Below, piece after piece: positions 25,818 through 36,210 of a stretch of DNA of 64,000 nucleotides. Both the position numbers and the translations under genes were made by a program. The DNA is from Luteipulveratus mongoliensis (GTDB lineage Bacteria > Actinomycetota > Actinomycetes > Actinomycetales > Dermatophilaceae). Location of the stretch: contig NZ_CP011112.1 of assembly GCF_001190945.1 (NCBI RefSeq), forward strand, positions 2,542,001 through 2,606,000, written 5' to 3'. The notes beneath the pieces are model-generated. The model saw only the letters and a program-made list of their open reading frames with translations. It was not told the origin of the DNA and searched no databases. The first letter of the stretch is position 1. Each line of letters starts with the position of its first letter.

Positions 25818-27139
25818 TGACGGTGCTCACCGAGAGGCCGGCGCCCACGCCGGACGAGAACGCCCCCGCCGCTGCGGGCCAGCTGCGCTTGGTCGTTGCC
25901 GGGTCGGTCGATGACGGCAAGTCCACCCTGGTGGGCCGGTTGCTGCACGACACCAAGTCGATCCTGGCCGACCAGTACGACGCGCTTGAGCACGTCAGCC
26001 GTAACCGCGGTGCTGATGGTTTCGACCTGGCACTGCTGACCGATGGCCTGCGCGCCGAGCGTGAGCAGGGCATCACGATCGATGTCGCCTACCGCTACTT
26101 CGCGACGCCGCGGCGCTCGTTCGTCCTGGCTGACACGCCCGGGCACGTCCAGTACACCCGCAACACGGTGACCGGTGCGTCCACGGCAGATGCCGCGGTG
26201 ATCCTGGTCGATGTCCGCAACGGCGTCTCGGTCCAGACTCGTCGGCACGCTGCGGTGATGTCCCTGTTGCGCGTCCCGCACGTGGTGTTCGCGGTCAACA
26301 AGATGGACGCTGTCGAGTGGGACCAAGCACGGTTCGATGAGGTCGTGGCCGATGTGCGACGGGTGGCCAAGCGGGTCGGTCTGGACCAGATCGAGGTCGT
26401 GCCCGTGTCGGCGCTGACCGGCGAGGGTGTCGCGGCACCGGGCCCGGACTGGGTCGAGGGGCCGACGCTGCTCAGCCTGCTCGAGCAGCTGCCGGCGCGC
26501 CGGTCGTTGACCGATGAGGCGCTGCGGTTCGCGGTGCAGCTGGTGCTGCGCCCGCGTACCGATGACCACCCGGACTACCGGGGACTCGCAGGACGGGTCG
26601 GCTCCGGGACGGTCCGGGTCGGGGACGAGGTCGTGGCGCAACCGAGCGGTCTGCGCTCGACCGTGGCCGCGATCGACGGCCCGCGAGGCGAGCAGGCCGA
26701 GGCGACGGCGGGCCAGTCGGTCACGTTGCGTCTGGCCGACGAGCTCGACGTGGCTCGCGGTGAGGTGCTCTCCAGCGCGCAGGACCAGGCCGGTGTCGTC
26801 CGCGTCATCGAGGGCGTCCTGTGCTGGCTGAGCGAGGACGCCGGGCGCGACCGGCAGCGGGTTCTGGTCAAGGTCGGTACTCGCGTCACTCGCGGGCTCA
26901 TCGGCCCGGTCGAGGAGCGTTGGCACGTCGATGACCAGCGCTGGGACCGCGATGCCGCTCCACTGGAACTCAACGACATCGGTCGCGTCACCATCCAGCT
27001 CGCCGACCCGGTCGCTGTGGACGGCTACGCCCAGCACCGCCACACCGGCGGATTCCTCGTCATCGACCCCGACTCGGGAGTGACCCTGGCCGCGGGTATG
27101 GCCGGCGGCCACCTCGGTGAGCCGCAGCTGATGATCTGA
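25817..27139 (+). CDS. cysN: Sulfate adenylyltransferase subunit 1 (GTPase)
   Basis: A 440-residue translation-factor-like GTPase, the regulatory partner of CysD. G-motifs: GSVDDGKST (G1), DTPGHVQYTRN (G3) and NKMD (G4), followed by two beta-barrel domains. GTP hydrolysis powers APS formation. No APS kinase domain is fused at the C-terminus, which fits the separate cysC gene. It is the last gene of the operon; the 108 bases to rimP hold no clear terminator hairpin, so read-through into rimP is possible, although a TAGAGT box at 27189 suggests a separate rimP promoter. Confidence 0.95.
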   Translation: MTVLTERPAPTPDENAPAAAGQLRLVVAGSVDDGKSTLVGRLLHDTKSILADQYDALEHVSRNRGADGFDLALLTDGLRAEREQGITIDVAYRYFATPRRSFVLADTPGHVQYTRNTVTGASTADAAVILVDVRNGVSVQTRRHAAVMSLLRVPHVVFAVNKMDAVEWDQARFDEVVADVRRVAKRVGLDQIEVVPVSALTGEGVAAPGPDWVEGPTLLSLLEQLPARRSLTDEALRFAVQLVLRPRTDDHPDYRGLAGRVGSGTVRVGDEVVAQPSGLRSTVAAIDGPRGEQAEATAGQSVTLRLADELDVARGEVLSSAQDQAGVVRVIEGVLCWLSEDAGRDRQRVLVKVGTRVTRGLIGPVEERWHVDDQRWDRDAAPLELNDIGRVTIQLADPVAVDGYAQHRHTGGFLVIDPDSGVTLAAGMAGGHLGEPQLMI

Positions 27140-27188
27140 GGCGCGCTCCGGCGTACTCCGGTCGTTCGGGACGTCGCCCGTTCTCCGT

Positions 27189-27194
27189 TAGAGT
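27189..27194 (+). promoter_or_regulatory. Possible -10 box TAGAGT for the rimP-nusA operon
   Basis: TAGAGT lies about 54 bases before the rimP ATG, with a weak TTCGGG element 18 bases upstream. It is the only promoter-like sequence seen between cysN and rimP. Confidence 0.35.
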
Positions 27195-27247
27195 TTCGGT
27201 GCGGGTGCGCGTTCGCGCCTGCGTACAACTCGAGAACAGGGCTGACG

Positions 27248-27811
27248 ATGAGCGCGACGGCACGGGCCGAGCAGGTCCATGGCGACGTGGCCTCGGCGGT
27301 CGAGCCGCTGGGGCTCCTCGTCGAGGACGTCGCGGTGACACCCGCGGGCAAACGACGCCTCGTGCGTGTCCTCGTGGACCGTGAGGTGACTCCGCTGCTG
27401 TCCGGTGACGACACGACCAGCCCGGTGGAGCCCCTCAGCCTGGACGAGGTCGCCGATGCGACCCGAGCCGTCAGCGATGCGCTCGACGCGTCGGACGTCA
27501 TGGGCGATCAGCCCTACGTGCTCGAGGTCAGCTCACCAGGCACCGACCGCCCGCTGGCCGAGCCCCGGCACTTCCGACGCAACGTCGGTCGTCTCGTGGA
27601 GCTCACACCGACCGAGGGCGAGTCCCTCACAGGCCGCATCACCGCCGCGACCGACCGCGAGGTGACGTTGGAGGTGCCAGGACCCAAGGGGCGCCCCGGC
27701 ACCACGCACACCGTGGCCTATGCCGACTGCGCCCAGGCCCGGGTCCAGGTCGAGTTCAACCGCGCTTCCGGGGCGACCGAGACGGCCCCCGACGACGAGA
27801 AGGACAGCTGA
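27248..27811 (+). CDS. rimP: Ribosome maturation factor
   Basis: A 187-residue RimP protein needed for late assembly of the 30S subunit. The N-terminal alpha/beta domain has [22 protein letters not shown], the middle has [21 protein letters not shown], the family's most conserved stretch, and the SH3-like C-terminal domain follows, ending in an acidic tail (TAPDDEKDS). The stop overlaps the nusA start (TGATG), the standard arrangement in bacteria. Only a weak ribosome-binding site precedes the ATG. Confidence 0.93.
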   Translation: MSATARAEQVHGDVASAVEPLGLLVEDVAVTPAGKRRLVRVLVDREVTPLLSGDDTTSPVEPLSLDEVADATRAVSDALDASDVMGDQPYVLEVSSPGTDRPLAEPRHFRRNVGRLVELTPTEGESLTGRITAATDREVTLEVPGPKGRPGTTHTVAYADCAQARVQVEFNRASGATETAPDDEKDS

Positions 27812-28842
27812 TGGACATCGATATGGCGGCGCTGCGCGCGCTGGAGCGTGAGCGTGAGATCCCCATGGATGTCATCGTGCCGGCGATTGAGCAGGCGCTC
27901 TTGACGGCCTACCACCGCGAGGAGGGCACCTACCGCGCCGCGCGCGTCGAGCTCGACCGCAAGACCGGTCACGTCGTGGTGTGGGCCCGCGAGGACGGCG
28001 AGGTCGACGACGAGGGCATCCGCGGCGAGGCGGGGCCGGAGTTCGACGACACCCCGACCGGCTTCGGCCGTGTTGCTGCGTCGACGGCCAGGCAGGTCAT
28101 CGTGCAGCGCATGCGCGACCTGGAGGACGAGGCGATCCTGGGCGATTTCCGCGGCCGGGAGGGCGACATCGTCGCTGGTGTGATCCAGCAGTCCAGCGAC
28201 CCGCGTGTGGTGCGCGTCGACTTCGGCACGGTGGAGGGCATCCTCCCGTCGGCCGAGCAGGTGCCGGGGGAGAAGTACGTCCACGGCGAGCGGCTGCGCT
28301 GCTACGTCGTGAGTGTGAAGCGCGGTCCCAAGGGTCCGCAGATCGGCCTGTCGCGTACGCACCCCAACCTCGTCCGCAAGCTGTTCGCCCTAGAGGTCCC
28401 CGAGATTGCGGACGGGACCGTCCAGATCGCGGCCCTGGCGCGTGAGGCGGGGCACCGCACCAAGATCGCGGTGCACTCCAAGACGCCGGGCGTCAACGCC
28501 AAGGGCGCCTGCATCGGCCCCATGGGTAGCCGCGTGCGCGCGGTGATGACCGAGCTGCACGGCGAGAAGATCGACATCGTCGACTACTCAGAGGACCCGT
28601 CCGAGTTCGTGGCGGCGGCGCTGTCGCCCTCCCGGGTCCAGTCGGTCGAGGTCACCGACCCCAAGGCCCGGGCGGCCCGGGTCACGGTCCCCGACTTCCA
28701 GCTGAGCCTGGCCATTGGCAAGGAAGGCCAGAATGCGCGGCTGGCGGCCAAGCTGACCGGTTGGCGCATCGACATCCGGCCGGACACCCAGGACACCGCT
28801 CCTGCGGGCGCTGCTAAGGCACCCGTGGACGGCGACGCCTGA
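27811..28842 (+). CDS. nusA: Transcription termination/antitermination factor NusA
   Basis: A 343-residue NusA of the short actinobacterial form: an RNA-polymerase-binding N-terminal domain with a [18 protein letters not shown] opening, an S1 domain ([21 protein letters not shown]), and two KH domains ([38 protein letters not shown]). The C-terminal acidic repeats of the E. coli protein are absent, as usual for this group. It modulates pausing, termination and rRNA antitermination. It is cotranslated with rimP and followed within 13 bases by ylxR. Confidence 0.95.
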   Translation: MDIDMAALRALEREREIPMDVIVPAIEQALLTAYHREEGTYRAARVELDRKTGHVVVWAREDGEVDDEGIRGEAGPEFDDTPTGFGRVAASTARQVIVQRMRDLEDEAILGDFRGREGDIVAGVIQQSSDPRVVRVDFGTVEGILPSAEQVPGEKYVHGERLRCYVVSVKRGPKGPQIGLSRTHPNLVRKLFALEVPEIADGTVQIAALAREAGHRTKIAVHSKTPGVNAKGACIGPMGSRVRAVMTELHGEKIDIVDYSEDPSEFVAAALSPSRVQSVEVTDPKARAARVTVPDFQLSLAIGKEGQNARLAAKLTGWRIDIRPDTQDTAPAGAAKAPVDGDA

Positions 28843-28855
28843 GCTTCGGGCTAGA

Positions 28856-29173
28856 ATGGCTGAGACCGGTCACTTGCATGCCGTCCGGCAGCCCCCATTG
28901 CACGCCTCGCGGCGCACCTGTGTGGGCTGTCGCCGGAGAGATGACCGATCAGCACTGCTACGAGTGGTTGCCCTCGTGGTCGAGGGGTCCGCGGCTCACG
29001 CCGTCGCGGTGGTCCCCGACACCCGTGAGCGGCTGCCGGGCCGAGGGGCCTGGTTGCATCCCACGGCTGACTGCCTCGCAGAGGCGGATCGGCGCCGAGC
29101 CTTCGGTCGAGCGTTGCGTGTCAACGCCGCGCTGGACCTGAGTCGGCTCAGGGAATGGATCGAGCAGCAGTGA
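28856..29173 (+). CDS. ylxR: YlxR/RnpM-family RNA-binding protein
   Basis: A 105-residue DUF448 protein. The diagnostic [10 protein letters not shown] lies at residues 20-29 and [12 protein letters not shown] near residue 60, ending in a helical tail. In Firmicutes the homologue (RnpM) binds and inhibits RNase P RNA; this role is not shown for Actinobacteria. The start is uncertain: the ATG at 28856 overlaps a TAGAAT sequence (28852-28857) that could itself be a -10 box, in which case a TTG at 28874 would be used. Position between nusA and infB is the conserved one. Confidence 0.85.
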   Translation: MAETGHLHAVRQPPLHASRRTCVGCRRRDDRSALLRVVALVVEGSAAHAVAVVPDTRERLPGRGAWLHPTADCLAEADRRRAFGRALRVNAALDLSRLREWIEQQ

Positions 29174-29238
29174 TGTACGAAGGACACGCCTTGGCGACCG
29201 ACGTCGAGGCAGACCGTAGGAAAGCGGGTTTGACGCTG

Positions 29239-29280
29239 ATGAGCACCCGATGAGTACTCAGCAATGAGCACCCAGTACTG
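29239..29280 (+). repeat. Direct repeat with two short palindromes before infB
   Basis: ATGAGCACCC occurs at 29239-29248 and 29264-29273, a 25-base period. Each copy is followed by an AGTACT-centred perfect palindrome: TGAGTACTCA (29251-29260) and CAGTACTG (29273-29280). The second unit is four bases shorter between the two elements. Confidence 0.6.
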
Positions 29281-29324
29281 ACGGTCTGTGCTGCCCGGCA
29301 AGATGCCGGCCCGGCCCGGACCGT
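29281..29324 (+). promoter_or_regulatory. Nested hairpin in the infB leader
   Basis: Outer arms ACGGTC (29281-29286) and GACCGT (29319-29324) enclose a perfect inner hairpin CCGGCA-AGA-TGCCGG (29295-29309). The structure ends 24 bases before the infB GTG, leaving the ribosome-binding site exposed. It could be an attenuator, a processing site or a protein-binding leader. Confidence 0.4.
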
Positions 29325-29347
29325 CACGATTCCAGTTGAGGAGAAAC

Positions 29348-32344
29348 GTGGCTAAGGTCCGGGTCCATGAGCTCGCCAAAGAGCTCGGAGTCGAGAGCAA
29401 GGAACTGCTCTCGTACTTGAAGGAGCAGGGAGAGTTCGTCAAGACGGCGAGCTCGACCATCGAGGCTCCTGTCGTTCGCAAGATCAAGGAAAACCCCCCG
29501 CCGTCGGCCAAGTCCGACGCGGCATCTTCGGCTGCCCCTGCCAAGGCAGCCCCCAAGCCCCCCGCCAAGAAGGCCGCCCCGGCGCCGGCGCCCAAGCCTG
29601 CTGCCGAGACTCCGGCACTGAAGGCTGCTGCGCCCGCACCGGTCACGCCCGCTGCGCCTGCACCTGCCGCGCCGGCAGCACCGGCTGCTGCGGCCGAGCC
29701 GGCTCGTCCTACGCCGTCGAAGGCTCCCGCCCCGGGACCCGCGAAGCCGGCGTCTGCTGCACCCAAGCCGGGTGCGAAGAAGGCTGCCCCGGCTACCCCC
29801 GAGGCTCCTGCGGCCGCTGCTGAGGCACCCGCTGCTGAGGCACCCGCTGTCGAGGCACCGTCCACGTCCGCGCCTGAGGCGCCGGCCGCTCGTGGCGGCG
29901 ACGCACCCCGTCCAGGTGGCGCCCCGCGTCCCGCGACCCCGGGCCCGCGCCCGGCCGCGCCGGGTCCCCGCCCGGGCAACAACCCGTTCTCCTCCTCGCA
30001 GGGCATGCGTCGCGAGGGTGGTGGCGGCAACCCGCGTCCGGGCAATAACCCGTTCGCGACCAGCCAGGGCATGCCTCGCCCGGCCAGCGCTCGTGGCGGT
30101 GGTGGCGCGCCCGGTCAGGGCGGTCCCCGTCCTGCCGCTCCGCGTCCTGCCGGTCGCCCGGCCCAGGGTGGCGGCGGCCAGAGCGGTCCGGGCGGCCCCC
30201 GTCCTGCTGGTGGCGGCGGTGCCGGACGTCCGAACCCCGGCATGATGCCGGATCGTGCTGCAACGCCCCGTCCGGGCGAGCGTCCTGCTCGCCCCGGTGG
30301 CGGCCGTGGTGGTCCCGGTGGTGGCGGCGGCGCAGGCGGCGGTGGCTTCGCAGGCCGCGGCGGCTTCGGCGGTCGCCCCGGTGGCGGTCGTGGCCCTGGT
30401 GGTCGCGGCGGCACCCAGGGTGCGTTCGGTCGCGGTGGCGGCAAGGTCCGCGGTCGCAAGTCCAAGCGCGCGAAGCGCCAAGAGTTCGAGCAGATGTCAG
30501 CGCCCAGCCCGGGTGGCGTCACCGTTCCCCGCGGCAACGGATCCACCGTGGTGCGCGTTCGTCGCGGTGCGTCGCTGACCGACTTCGCCGACAAGATCGA
30601 TGCCAACCCCGCCAGCCTGGTGACGGTGCTGTTCCACCTCGGTGAGATGGCCACCGCGACCCAGTCGCTGGACGAGGACACGTTCCGCCTGCTCGGTTCC
30701 GAGCTCGGTTACGACGTCCAGGTGGTCTCGCCGGAGGACGAGGAGAAGGAGCTGTTCAGCGCCTTCAACATCGACCTCGAGGCCGAGCTGGAGGGCGAGG
30801 GCGACGAGGAGCTCGAGGCGCGTCCGCCGGTCGTGACCGTCGTCGGCCACGTCGACCACGGTAAGACTCGCCTCCTGGACGCCATCCGCAACGCGGATGT
30901 CGCCGAGGGCGAGGCCGGTGGCATCACTCAGCACATCGGTGCCTACCAGGTCCACACCGACCACGAGGGCGTCGACCGCGCCATCACGTTCATTGACACC
31001 CCGGGTCACGAGGCCTTCACGGCGATGCGTGCCCGTGGTGCCAAAGTCACCGACATCGCGATCTTGGTCGTGGCGGCGGACGACGGCGTGATGCCGCAGA
31101 CGATCGAGGCGCTCAACCACATGCAGGCGGCCGACGTGCCGATCGTGGTGGCCGTCAACAAGATCGATGTCGACGGGGCCAACCCGCAGAAGATCCGTCA
31201 GCAGCTGACCGAGTACAACCTGATCGCCGAGGAGTACGGCGGCGAGACGATGTTCGTCGACGTCTCCGCCAAGCAGGGTCAGAACATCGACGCGCTGCTC
31301 GAGGCCGTCCTGCTCACCGCGGACGCGGCGCTGGACCTGCGGGCCAACCCGGACAAGGACGCCCGCGGTGTCGCGATCGAGGCCAACCTCGACCGTGGTC
31401 GCGGTGCCGTCGCGACGGTGCTCGTGCAGTCCGGCACCCTGCGTGTCGGTGACGGCATCGTCGCCGGTGTGGCCCACGGTCGCGTTCGCGCCATGCTCGA
31501 CGAGCATGGCAACAACGTGAAGGAGGCGACCCCGTCGCGTCCTGTCCAGGTCACCGGTCTCGCCTCGGTGCCGCGCGCTGGTGACACGTTCATCGTGGCT
31601 CCCGACGACCGCACGGCACGCCAGATTGCGGAGAAGCGTGGAGCTGCGGACCGTCAGGCGTCGCTGGCCAAGGCGCGCAAGCGGATCAGCCTGGAGGACC
31701 TCAACGACGCGCTTGCGGCGGGCAAGGTCGAGACTCTCAACCTGATCCTCAAGGGCGATGTGTCCGGTTCGGTCGAGGCGCTCGAGGACGCGTTGATGCA
31801 GATCGACGTGGGCGACGAGGTCGACCTGCGGATCATCGACCGTGGCGTCGGCTCGATCACGATGAACAACATCAACCTTGCGGTCGCCTCCAGCGCGGTG
31901 ATCATCGGCTTCAACGTCCGTGCAGAGGGCCAGAACGCCGAGTACGCCGACAAGGAAGGTGTGGAGATCCGCTACTACGGCGTGATCTACCAGGCCATCG
32001 AGGAGATCGAGCAGGCTCTGAAGGGCATGCTCAAGCCGGAGTACGAAGAGGTCGAGCTCGGAACGGCGGAGATCCGCGAGATCTTCCGCTCCTCCAAGTT
32101 CGGCAACATCGCCGGTTCCATCGTGCGCTCGGGTGAGATCAAGCGCGGCACCAAGGCACGCATCACGCGTGACGGTGTCGTCGTGTCTGAGGGTGTCGAG
32201 ATCGCTGGTCTGCGCCGGTTCAAGGATGACGTCACCGAGGTCCGCGAGGGCTTCGAGTGCGGTATCAACCTCGGGTCCTACAACGACCTGCAGCTGGGCG
32301 ACCTCATTGCGACGTACGAGATGCGCGAGAAGCCTCGCGACTGA
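29348..32344 (+). CDS. infB: Translation initiation factor IF-2
   Basis: A 998-residue IF-2, the GTPase that places initiator tRNA on the ribosome. The N-terminus ([13 protein letters not shown]) is followed by an Ala/Pro-rich then Gly/Arg/Pro-rich disordered region to about residue 380, which contains two copies of RPGNNPF(S/A)(S/T)SQGM. The G domain starts near residue 499 with GHVDHGKT, then [20 protein letters not shown] and NKID, followed by domains II-IV. The GTG start follows GAGGAG at 29338-29343; 20 extra in-frame codons upstream were rejected. The disordered N-terminus of this length is normal for actinobacteria. It ends in front of a strong terminator instead of rbfA. Confidence 0.95.
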   Translation: MAKVRVHELAKELGVESKELLSYLKEQGEFVKTASSTIEAPVVRKIKENPPPSAKSDAASSAAPAKAAPKPPAKKAAPAPAPKPAAETPALKAAAPAPVTPAAPAPAAPAAPAAAAEPARPTPSKAPAPGPAKPASAAPKPGAKKAAPATPEAPAAAAEAPAAEAPAVEAPSTSAPEAPAARGGDAPRPGGAPRPATPGPRPAAPGPRPGNNPFSSSQGMRREGGGGNPRPGNNPFATSQGMPRPASARGGGGAPGQGGPRPAAPRPAGRPAQGGGGQSGPGGPRPAGGGGAGRPNPGMMPDRAATPRPGERPARPGGGRGGPGGGGGAGGGGFAGRGGFGGRPGGGRGPGGRGGTQGAFGRGGGKVRGRKSKRAKRQEFEQMSAPSPGGVTVPRGNGSTVVRVRRGASLTDFADKIDANPASLVTVLFHLGEMATATQSLDEDTFRLLGSELGYDVQVVSPEDEEKELFSAFNIDLEAELEGEGDEELEARPPVVTVVGHVDHGKTRLLDAIRNADVAEGEAGGITQHIGAYQVHTDHEGVDRAITFIDTPGHEAFTAMRARGAKVTDIAILVVAADDGVMPQTIEALNHMQAADVPIVVAVNKIDVDGANPQKIRQQLTEYNLIAEEYGGETMFVDVSAKQGQNIDALLEAVLLTADAALDLRANPDKDARGVAIEANLDRGRGAVATVLVQSGTLRVGDGIVAGVAHGRVRAMLDEHGNNVKEATPSRPVQVTGLASVPRAGDTFIVAPDDRTARQIAEKRGAADRQASLAKARKRISLEDLNDALAAGKVETLNLILKGDVSGSVEALEDALMQIDVGDEVDLRIIDRGVGSITMNNINLAVASSAVIIGFNVRAEGQNAEYADKEGVEIRYYGVIYQAIEEIEQALKGMLKPEYEEVELGTAEIREIFRSSKFGNIAGSIVRSGEIKRGTKARITRDGVVVSEGVEIAGLRRFKDDVTEVREGFECGINLGSYNDLQLGDLIATYEMREKPRD

Positions 32345-32364
32345 TCGAGGTCCACGTAGCAGCA

Positions 32365-32411
32365 CAAGGCCGCCCCCGGCGTACTCACTGAGTACGCCGG
32401 GGGCGGCCTTG
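32365..32411. terminator. Very strong hairpin terminator after infB
   Basis: A perfect inverted repeat with 23-bp arms (32365-32387 and 32389-32411) around a single central base; the real loop will be 3-5 nt. It starts CAAGGCCGCC and ends GGCGGCCTTG. It begins 20 bases after the infB stop and there is no T-tract. It closes the rimP-infB operon and insulates the egt genes. Confidence 0.8.
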
Positions 32412-32425
32412 TCGTGCCCGTTGCC

Positions 32426-32431
32426 TACGCT
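32426..32431 (+). promoter_or_regulatory. -10 box TACGCT for egtE (leaderless)
   Basis: TACGCT ends 7 nt before a GTG at 32439 and lies directly behind the infB terminator. It favours the GTG over an ATG at 32460 as the egtE start. Confidence 0.45.
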
Positions 32432-32438
32432 GGCCGGC

Positions 32439-33530
32439 GTGACGACGGAGACCCGGGCCATGACCGAACCTCTGCTCCACCTGCAGACCGCGGCGGCAGG
32501 ACGTGCTTCTGAGGGCACGATCGCGTCGATGACCGACCATCTCGCGCTGGAGGCCTCGGTGGGCAGCTATCCCGCCCAGGCCGAGGCTGCACCCGTCCTG
32601 GAGCGGGCCTACCGCGACCTCGCTGGTCTGCTCGGAGTCGATGAAGACGGGGTGGCGTTGGTCGGGAGCGCCACTGATGCGCTGCGGACGCTGCTGATGA
32701 CGTGGCCGCTGCCCAACGGTGCAGCTGTCGGCGTCGTCCCTGCGGAGTGGGGGCCCAATGTGGATGCGTTCATCCATCACGATCTCCGTCCGGTGCTGAT
32801 GGACGTCGACGACCGCGGGGTCCTGGATCTCGACGCACTTCAGCGAACCCTGCGCAGCTCGCCGCCGGACGTTCTGCACCTCACGCACCTGGCTTCGCAC
32901 CGCTGTGTGAGTCAACCGGTGGTTGAGGCCATCGCCCTGTGCCGGTCGGCGGGCGTCACGGTCTGGGTCGATGCCGCCCAGTCGCTGGGGCACCTCGACA
33001 CGGCGTTCGGCGCAGACGCCGCCTACGCACCAGGCCGCAAGTGGCTCGCTGGCCCGCGCGGCCTGGGCATCCTGGCCGTCCGAGCATCGGCCCGCGACCA
33101 GCTCACGCCGTTTCGCACCCGCACCGATGCGGACCTGTCGACCATCGAGGCACTGCGCAAGGGGGAGCGGCCGGTGGCAGCCCAGGTCGGCCTCGCCCAC
33201 GCCGTCCGCGAGCACGTCCAAGCCGGTCCGTCCGAACGACGTGCCGCTCTCGCAGCGGCGGGCGCGCGACTACGCCAGGTGATGCGGGACGTTCCCGGCT
33301 GGGCGGTCGCCGATCCGCTCGACGCCGTCGGGGCGATCGTGGGTCTCCGACCGACTGACGGGCAGGACGTCGAGGCGGTGCAGCGCCGCTTGGCGCGCGA
33401 TCACCGAATCTTGGTGACGGCATGTCTGCCATGGCGTTCAGCCGAGATCAGCGAACCCCTTCTACGACTGGCTCCGGCCGCCGCGCTCACCGCCGACGAG
33501 ATGGGCTGTCTGACCTCGGGGTTAGGCTGA
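32439..33530 (+). CDS. egtE: EgtE-like PLP-dependent C-S lyase (ergothioneine biosynthesis)
   Basis: A 363-residue class-V aminotransferase-fold enzyme. The PLP lysine is K201 in APGRKWLAGPRG, preceded by VWVDAAQSLGHLDTAFGAD, the cofactor-binding aspartate loop. EgtE cleaves the hercynylcysteine sulfoxide C-S bond in the last step of ergothioneine synthesis. The resemblance alone would also fit a cysteine desulfurase-like protein; the adjacent egtABCD genes decide. GTG 32439 fits a leaderless promoter; ATG 32460, with a GGAG 10 nt upstream, would give 356 residues. It is separated from egtA by 155 bases, so it may have its own transcript. Confidence 0.8.
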   Translation: MTTETRAMTEPLLHLQTAAAGRASEGTIASMTDHLALEASVGSYPAQAEAAPVLERAYRDLAGLLGVDEDGVALVGSATDALRTLLMTWPLPNGAAVGVVPAEWGPNVDAFIHHDLRPVLMDVDDRGVLDLDALQRTLRSSPPDVLHLTHLASHRCVSQPVVEAIALCRSAGVTVWVDAAQSLGHLDTAFGADAAYAPGRKWLAGPRGLGILAVRASARDQLTPFRTRTDADLSTIEALRKGERPVAAQVGLAHAVREHVQAGPSERRAALAAAGARLRQVMRDVPGWAVADPLDAVGAIVGLRPTDGQDVEAVQRRLARDHRILVTACLPWRSAEISEPLLRLAPAAALTADEMGCLTSGLG

Positions 33531-33645
33531 CGGCAAGCCGGCTCTGGCCGGTCGAGCACGACCTGGTTGCGGTCCCTTGCCCGGGCCCGCGCACAGCCAG
33601 GAGCACGACGAGGACGGCCTGACGGGCCGCCCCCGCACCGACCCG

Positions 33646-33664
33646 CGGTCGTCATTGACGACCG
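33646..33664 (+). promoter_or_regulatory. Hairpin in the egtA leader
   Basis: CGGTCGTC (33646-33653) pairs perfectly with GACGACCG (33657-33664) around a 3-nt loop. It ends 21 bases before the egtA ATG, next to the GGAGGGGGCGG ribosome-binding region. It may be a weak terminator for egtE, an operator, or a translational control element. Confidence 0.35.
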
Positions 33665-33685
33665 GTCCGGACCAGGAGGGGGCGG

Positions 33686-34954
33686 ATGACCGCGCCACGT
33701 TTTTCATCGAGCCTTGACCACGATCTGACCGATCCGTTGCTCACCGCCGATCCGGTGGAGGCAGCACGCCACTACCTCACTGAGAGTGCCTTCACCGCGG
33801 GCCCGGTTGGCCGGGTCGGGCTCGAGCTCGAGCTGCACCTGATCGACCTCCACCATCCAGGTCGTCGTCCGCAGTGGGACCAGGTGCAGCGCCTTGTCGC
33901 CGCGCTTCCGGTCATGCCGTCCGGCAGCGCGATCACGGTCGAGCCTGGCGGTCAGCTGGAGCTGTCGACGCCGCCCGAGCCCGATGTCGCCGCCGCGGTC
34001 CGGTCGCTGGCCGCGGATCGGTCGGTGCTGGCGACCGCACTGAGCGAGGCAGGCTACGGCGGGGCGCCGCTCGGCACTGATCTCGCGCGGAGACCGCAGC
34101 GCATCAACCCCGCCCCGCGCTACCGCGCGATGGAGGAGCACTTCAGCGCGCTCGGGTGCGCGCCCGCGGCCAGCCACATGATGACCTCGACGGCCGCGCT
34201 CCAGGTCAATCTCGATGCCGGTCCTGCGCACGGGTGGGCGCAGCGACTCGATCTGGCGCACCTGCTCGGGCCGGTCATGATTTCGCTCTCCTCCACCTCT
34301 CCCTATGTGGGCGGCGCGACCTCGGGCTGGCACTCCATGCGACAGGCCGCCTGGTTGGGGCTGGATCCTGCTCGTACCAAACGGTTTTCGTCGTCTGACC
34401 CCGATGGCGCGTGGGCGTCGTACGCACTCGCCGCGCCGGTCATGGCGGTCCACGACGGCGCGACGACGACCGGAGTGACCGAGCGAGTGTCGTTCGAGGA
34501 CTGGCTGAGCGGTCTCGGGCCCGTGACCCGCGAGCCGCGCCTTGAGGACCTGGACTTCCACATCAGCACGCTGTTCCCACCGGTGCGGCCACGTGGCTAC
34601 CTCGAGCTGCGCTACCTCGATGCGCTGCCCGACCAGTGGTGGCCCGCGGTCGCAGGCGTCGTCGCCACGCTGATGGACGATCCGACGGCGGCCGACCTCG
34701 CTGCTGACGCGTGCGAACCGGTGAGAGACGTCTGGCAGACCGCAGCTCGCGATGGCCTGGGCGACCGTGCCCTTCGCCGCGCGGCCCTGACGTGCCTGGA
34801 GATCGCGGCAGCGCACGGCCCGCCAAGCCTGCGTGCCCCGGTGGAGGAGCTGGCCGATCTGACCGCGTCGGGTCACAGCCTGAGCGACGTGATCCGCCGC
34901 CGTGTCGAGTCCGATGGTCCGATCCGAGTTCTCCAGGAGGAGTCCCATGCGTGA
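33686..34954 (+). CDS. egtA: Glutamate-cysteine ligase EgtA
   Basis: A 422-residue GCS2-family ligase that joins glutamate and cysteine to gamma-glutamylcysteine, the sulfur donor for EgtB. Seen: [28 protein letters not shown], and [19 protein letters not shown], all typical of the actinobacterial EgtA clade. The start follows a strong purine-rich site (GGAGGGGGCGG). Its end overlaps egtB by 8 bases, so the two are translationally coupled. Actinobacteria with mycothiol do not need this enzyme for glutathione, which supports the ergothioneine role. Confidence 0.92.
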   Translation: MTAPRFSSSLDHDLTDPLLTADPVEAARHYLTESAFTAGPVGRVGLELELHLIDLHHPGRRPQWDQVQRLVAALPVMPSGSAITVEPGGQLELSTPPEPDVAAAVRSLAADRSVLATALSEAGYGGAPLGTDLARRPQRINPAPRYRAMEEHFSALGCAPAASHMMTSTAALQVNLDAGPAHGWAQRLDLAHLLGPVMISLSSTSPYVGGATSGWHSMRQAAWLGLDPARTKRFSSSDPDGAWASYALAAPVMAVHDGATTTGVTERVSFEDWLSGLGPVTREPRLEDLDFHISTLFPPVRPRGYLELRYLDALPDQWWPAVAGVVATLMDDPTAADLAADACEPVRDVWQTAARDGLGDRALRRAALTCLEIAAAHGPPSLRAPVEELADLTASGHSLSDVIRRRVESDGPIRVLQEESHA

Positions 34955-36209
34955 GTCCGTCGCCCGCGGCCTCGAAGCCGCTCGAGTGCGTACCCATCGT
35001 CTGACCGAGTTCGAGGACTCGGCGCTGACCACCCAGCACCACCGGCTGATGAGCCCGCTGGTCTGGGACCTCGCGCACATCGGTCAGCAGGAGGACCTCT
35101 GGCTGCTGCGTGGCGGCAACTCGGCGTGCCAGGGGTTGCTGTCCGCCAAGGTCGAGGGCTTGTACGACGCGTTCGAGCATCCGCGCGCGGAGCGGGTCTC
35201 GCTGCCTCTCCTCACTCCCCAGGAGTCGCGCGCGTTCATCGGCGACGTGCGCGGCCGGGTCCTGGACCAGCTCGAGAGCGCCGATCCGGAGCGGCTGTTT
35301 CCCTACGTGATGGTGGAGCAGCACGAGCAGCAGCACGTCGAGACGATGCTCGCGACTCACCAGCTGCGAGACGGCGAGCCGCTCCTCGGCGCTGGTGCCG
35401 CCCTACCGAGTGGGCGAGTGCTGCCGAGTGACTCAGTCCTCGTGCCGGCCGGCGAGTTCGTCCTCGGCGTGGACGGCGATGACGAGCCGTGGTCCCTGGA
35501 CAACGAGCGCCCGGCCCACCGTGTCGAGCTGCCGGCCTTTCGGATCGGGCGCGTTCCGGTCACCAATGCCGAGTGGCAGCTGTTCATCGACGCCGGTGGC
35601 TACGACGAGCGGCGCTGGTGGTCCGAGCCGGGCTGGGTCCACCGGCTCGAGGCGGGTCTGCAGCGCCCCCAGTTCTGGTTGCCTGACGGCTCGCGGCTGC
35701 GCTTCGGCGCGGTCGAGGAGATCCCGACAGATGAGCCGGTGCAGCACGTGTCCTACTGGGAGGCGCAGGCGTACGCCTCCTGGGCCGGGGCGCGCCTACC
35801 CACTGAGCAGGAGTGGGAGAAGGCGTGTGCCTGGGATCCCGTTCTCTGCCGGCGCCGTCGCTGGCCGTGGGGTGACCAGCCGTGGACGCCCGACCTCGCC
35901 AACCTCGGCGGTGATGGCCTGCGTCCGGCCCCGGTGGGCGCCTACCCAGGCGGCGCGTCGGCCTATGGCGTGGAGCAGATGATCGGCGACGTCTGGGAGT
36001 GGACGTCCTCGCAGTTCGAGGCCTGGCCGCAGTTCCGGCCGATGCTCTATGCCGACTACAGCCAGCCGTTCTTCGGCGGCGACTTCCGGGTCCTGCGAGG
36101 TGGCTCGTGGGCGGTCGGCGGAGCGAGCATCCGACCGTCGTTCCGCAACTGGGACCTGCCGGTGCGCCGGCAGATCTTCAGCGGCGTACGACTCGCCTGG
36201 GACGCCTGA
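34947..36209 (+). CDS. egtB: Hercynine oxygenase EgtB (sulfoxide synthase)
   Basis: A 420-residue mononuclear iron enzyme that couples hercynine and gamma-glutamylcysteine with O2. The N-terminal DinB-like domain supplies three likely iron ligands, H44 ([12 protein letters not shown]), H126 and H130 ([10 protein letters not shown]), matching the H-x3-H-x-E arrangement of characterised EgtB. The C-terminal FGE-sulfatase domain (from about residue 165) begins [14 protein letters not shown] and includes [10 protein letters not shown] and [11 protein letters not shown]. The ATG at 34947 follows CAGGAGGAG inside the end of egtA; a longer in-frame reading was rejected. egtC begins 1 base after its stop. 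Confidence 0.95.
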   Translation: MRESVARGLEAARVRTHRLTEFEDSALTTQHHRLMSPLVWDLAHIGQQEDLWLLRGGNSACQGLLSAKVEGLYDAFEHPRAERVSLPLLTPQESRAFIGDVRGRVLDQLESADPERLFPYVMVEQHEQQHVETMLATHQLRDGEPLLGAGAALPSGRVLPSDSVLVPAGEFVLGVDGDDEPWSLDNERPAHRVELPAFRIGRVPVTNAEWQLFIDAGGYDERRWWSEPGWVHRLEAGLQRPQFWLPDGSRLRFGAVEEIPTDEPVQHVSYWEAQAYASWAGARLPTEQEWEKACAWDPVLCRRRRWPWGDQPWTPDLANLGGDGLRPAPVGAYPGGASAYGVEQMIGDVWEWTSSQFEAWPQFRPMLYADYSQPFFGGDFRVLRGGSWAVGGASIRPSFRNWDLPVRRQIFSGVRLAWDA

Positions 36210-36210
36210 G

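Noticed and set aside
29921-30440. Gly/Arg/Pro-rich repeats inside infB as a possible inserted repeat element
   Set aside because: Disordered N-termini with RPGNNPF repeats are usual in actinobacterial IF-2; the frame is intact.
30497-32518. A 673-codon minus-strand open frame opposite infB
   Set aside because: It lies wholly against the G domain of IF-2 and crosses the strong terminator; composition is that of reverse-strand translation.
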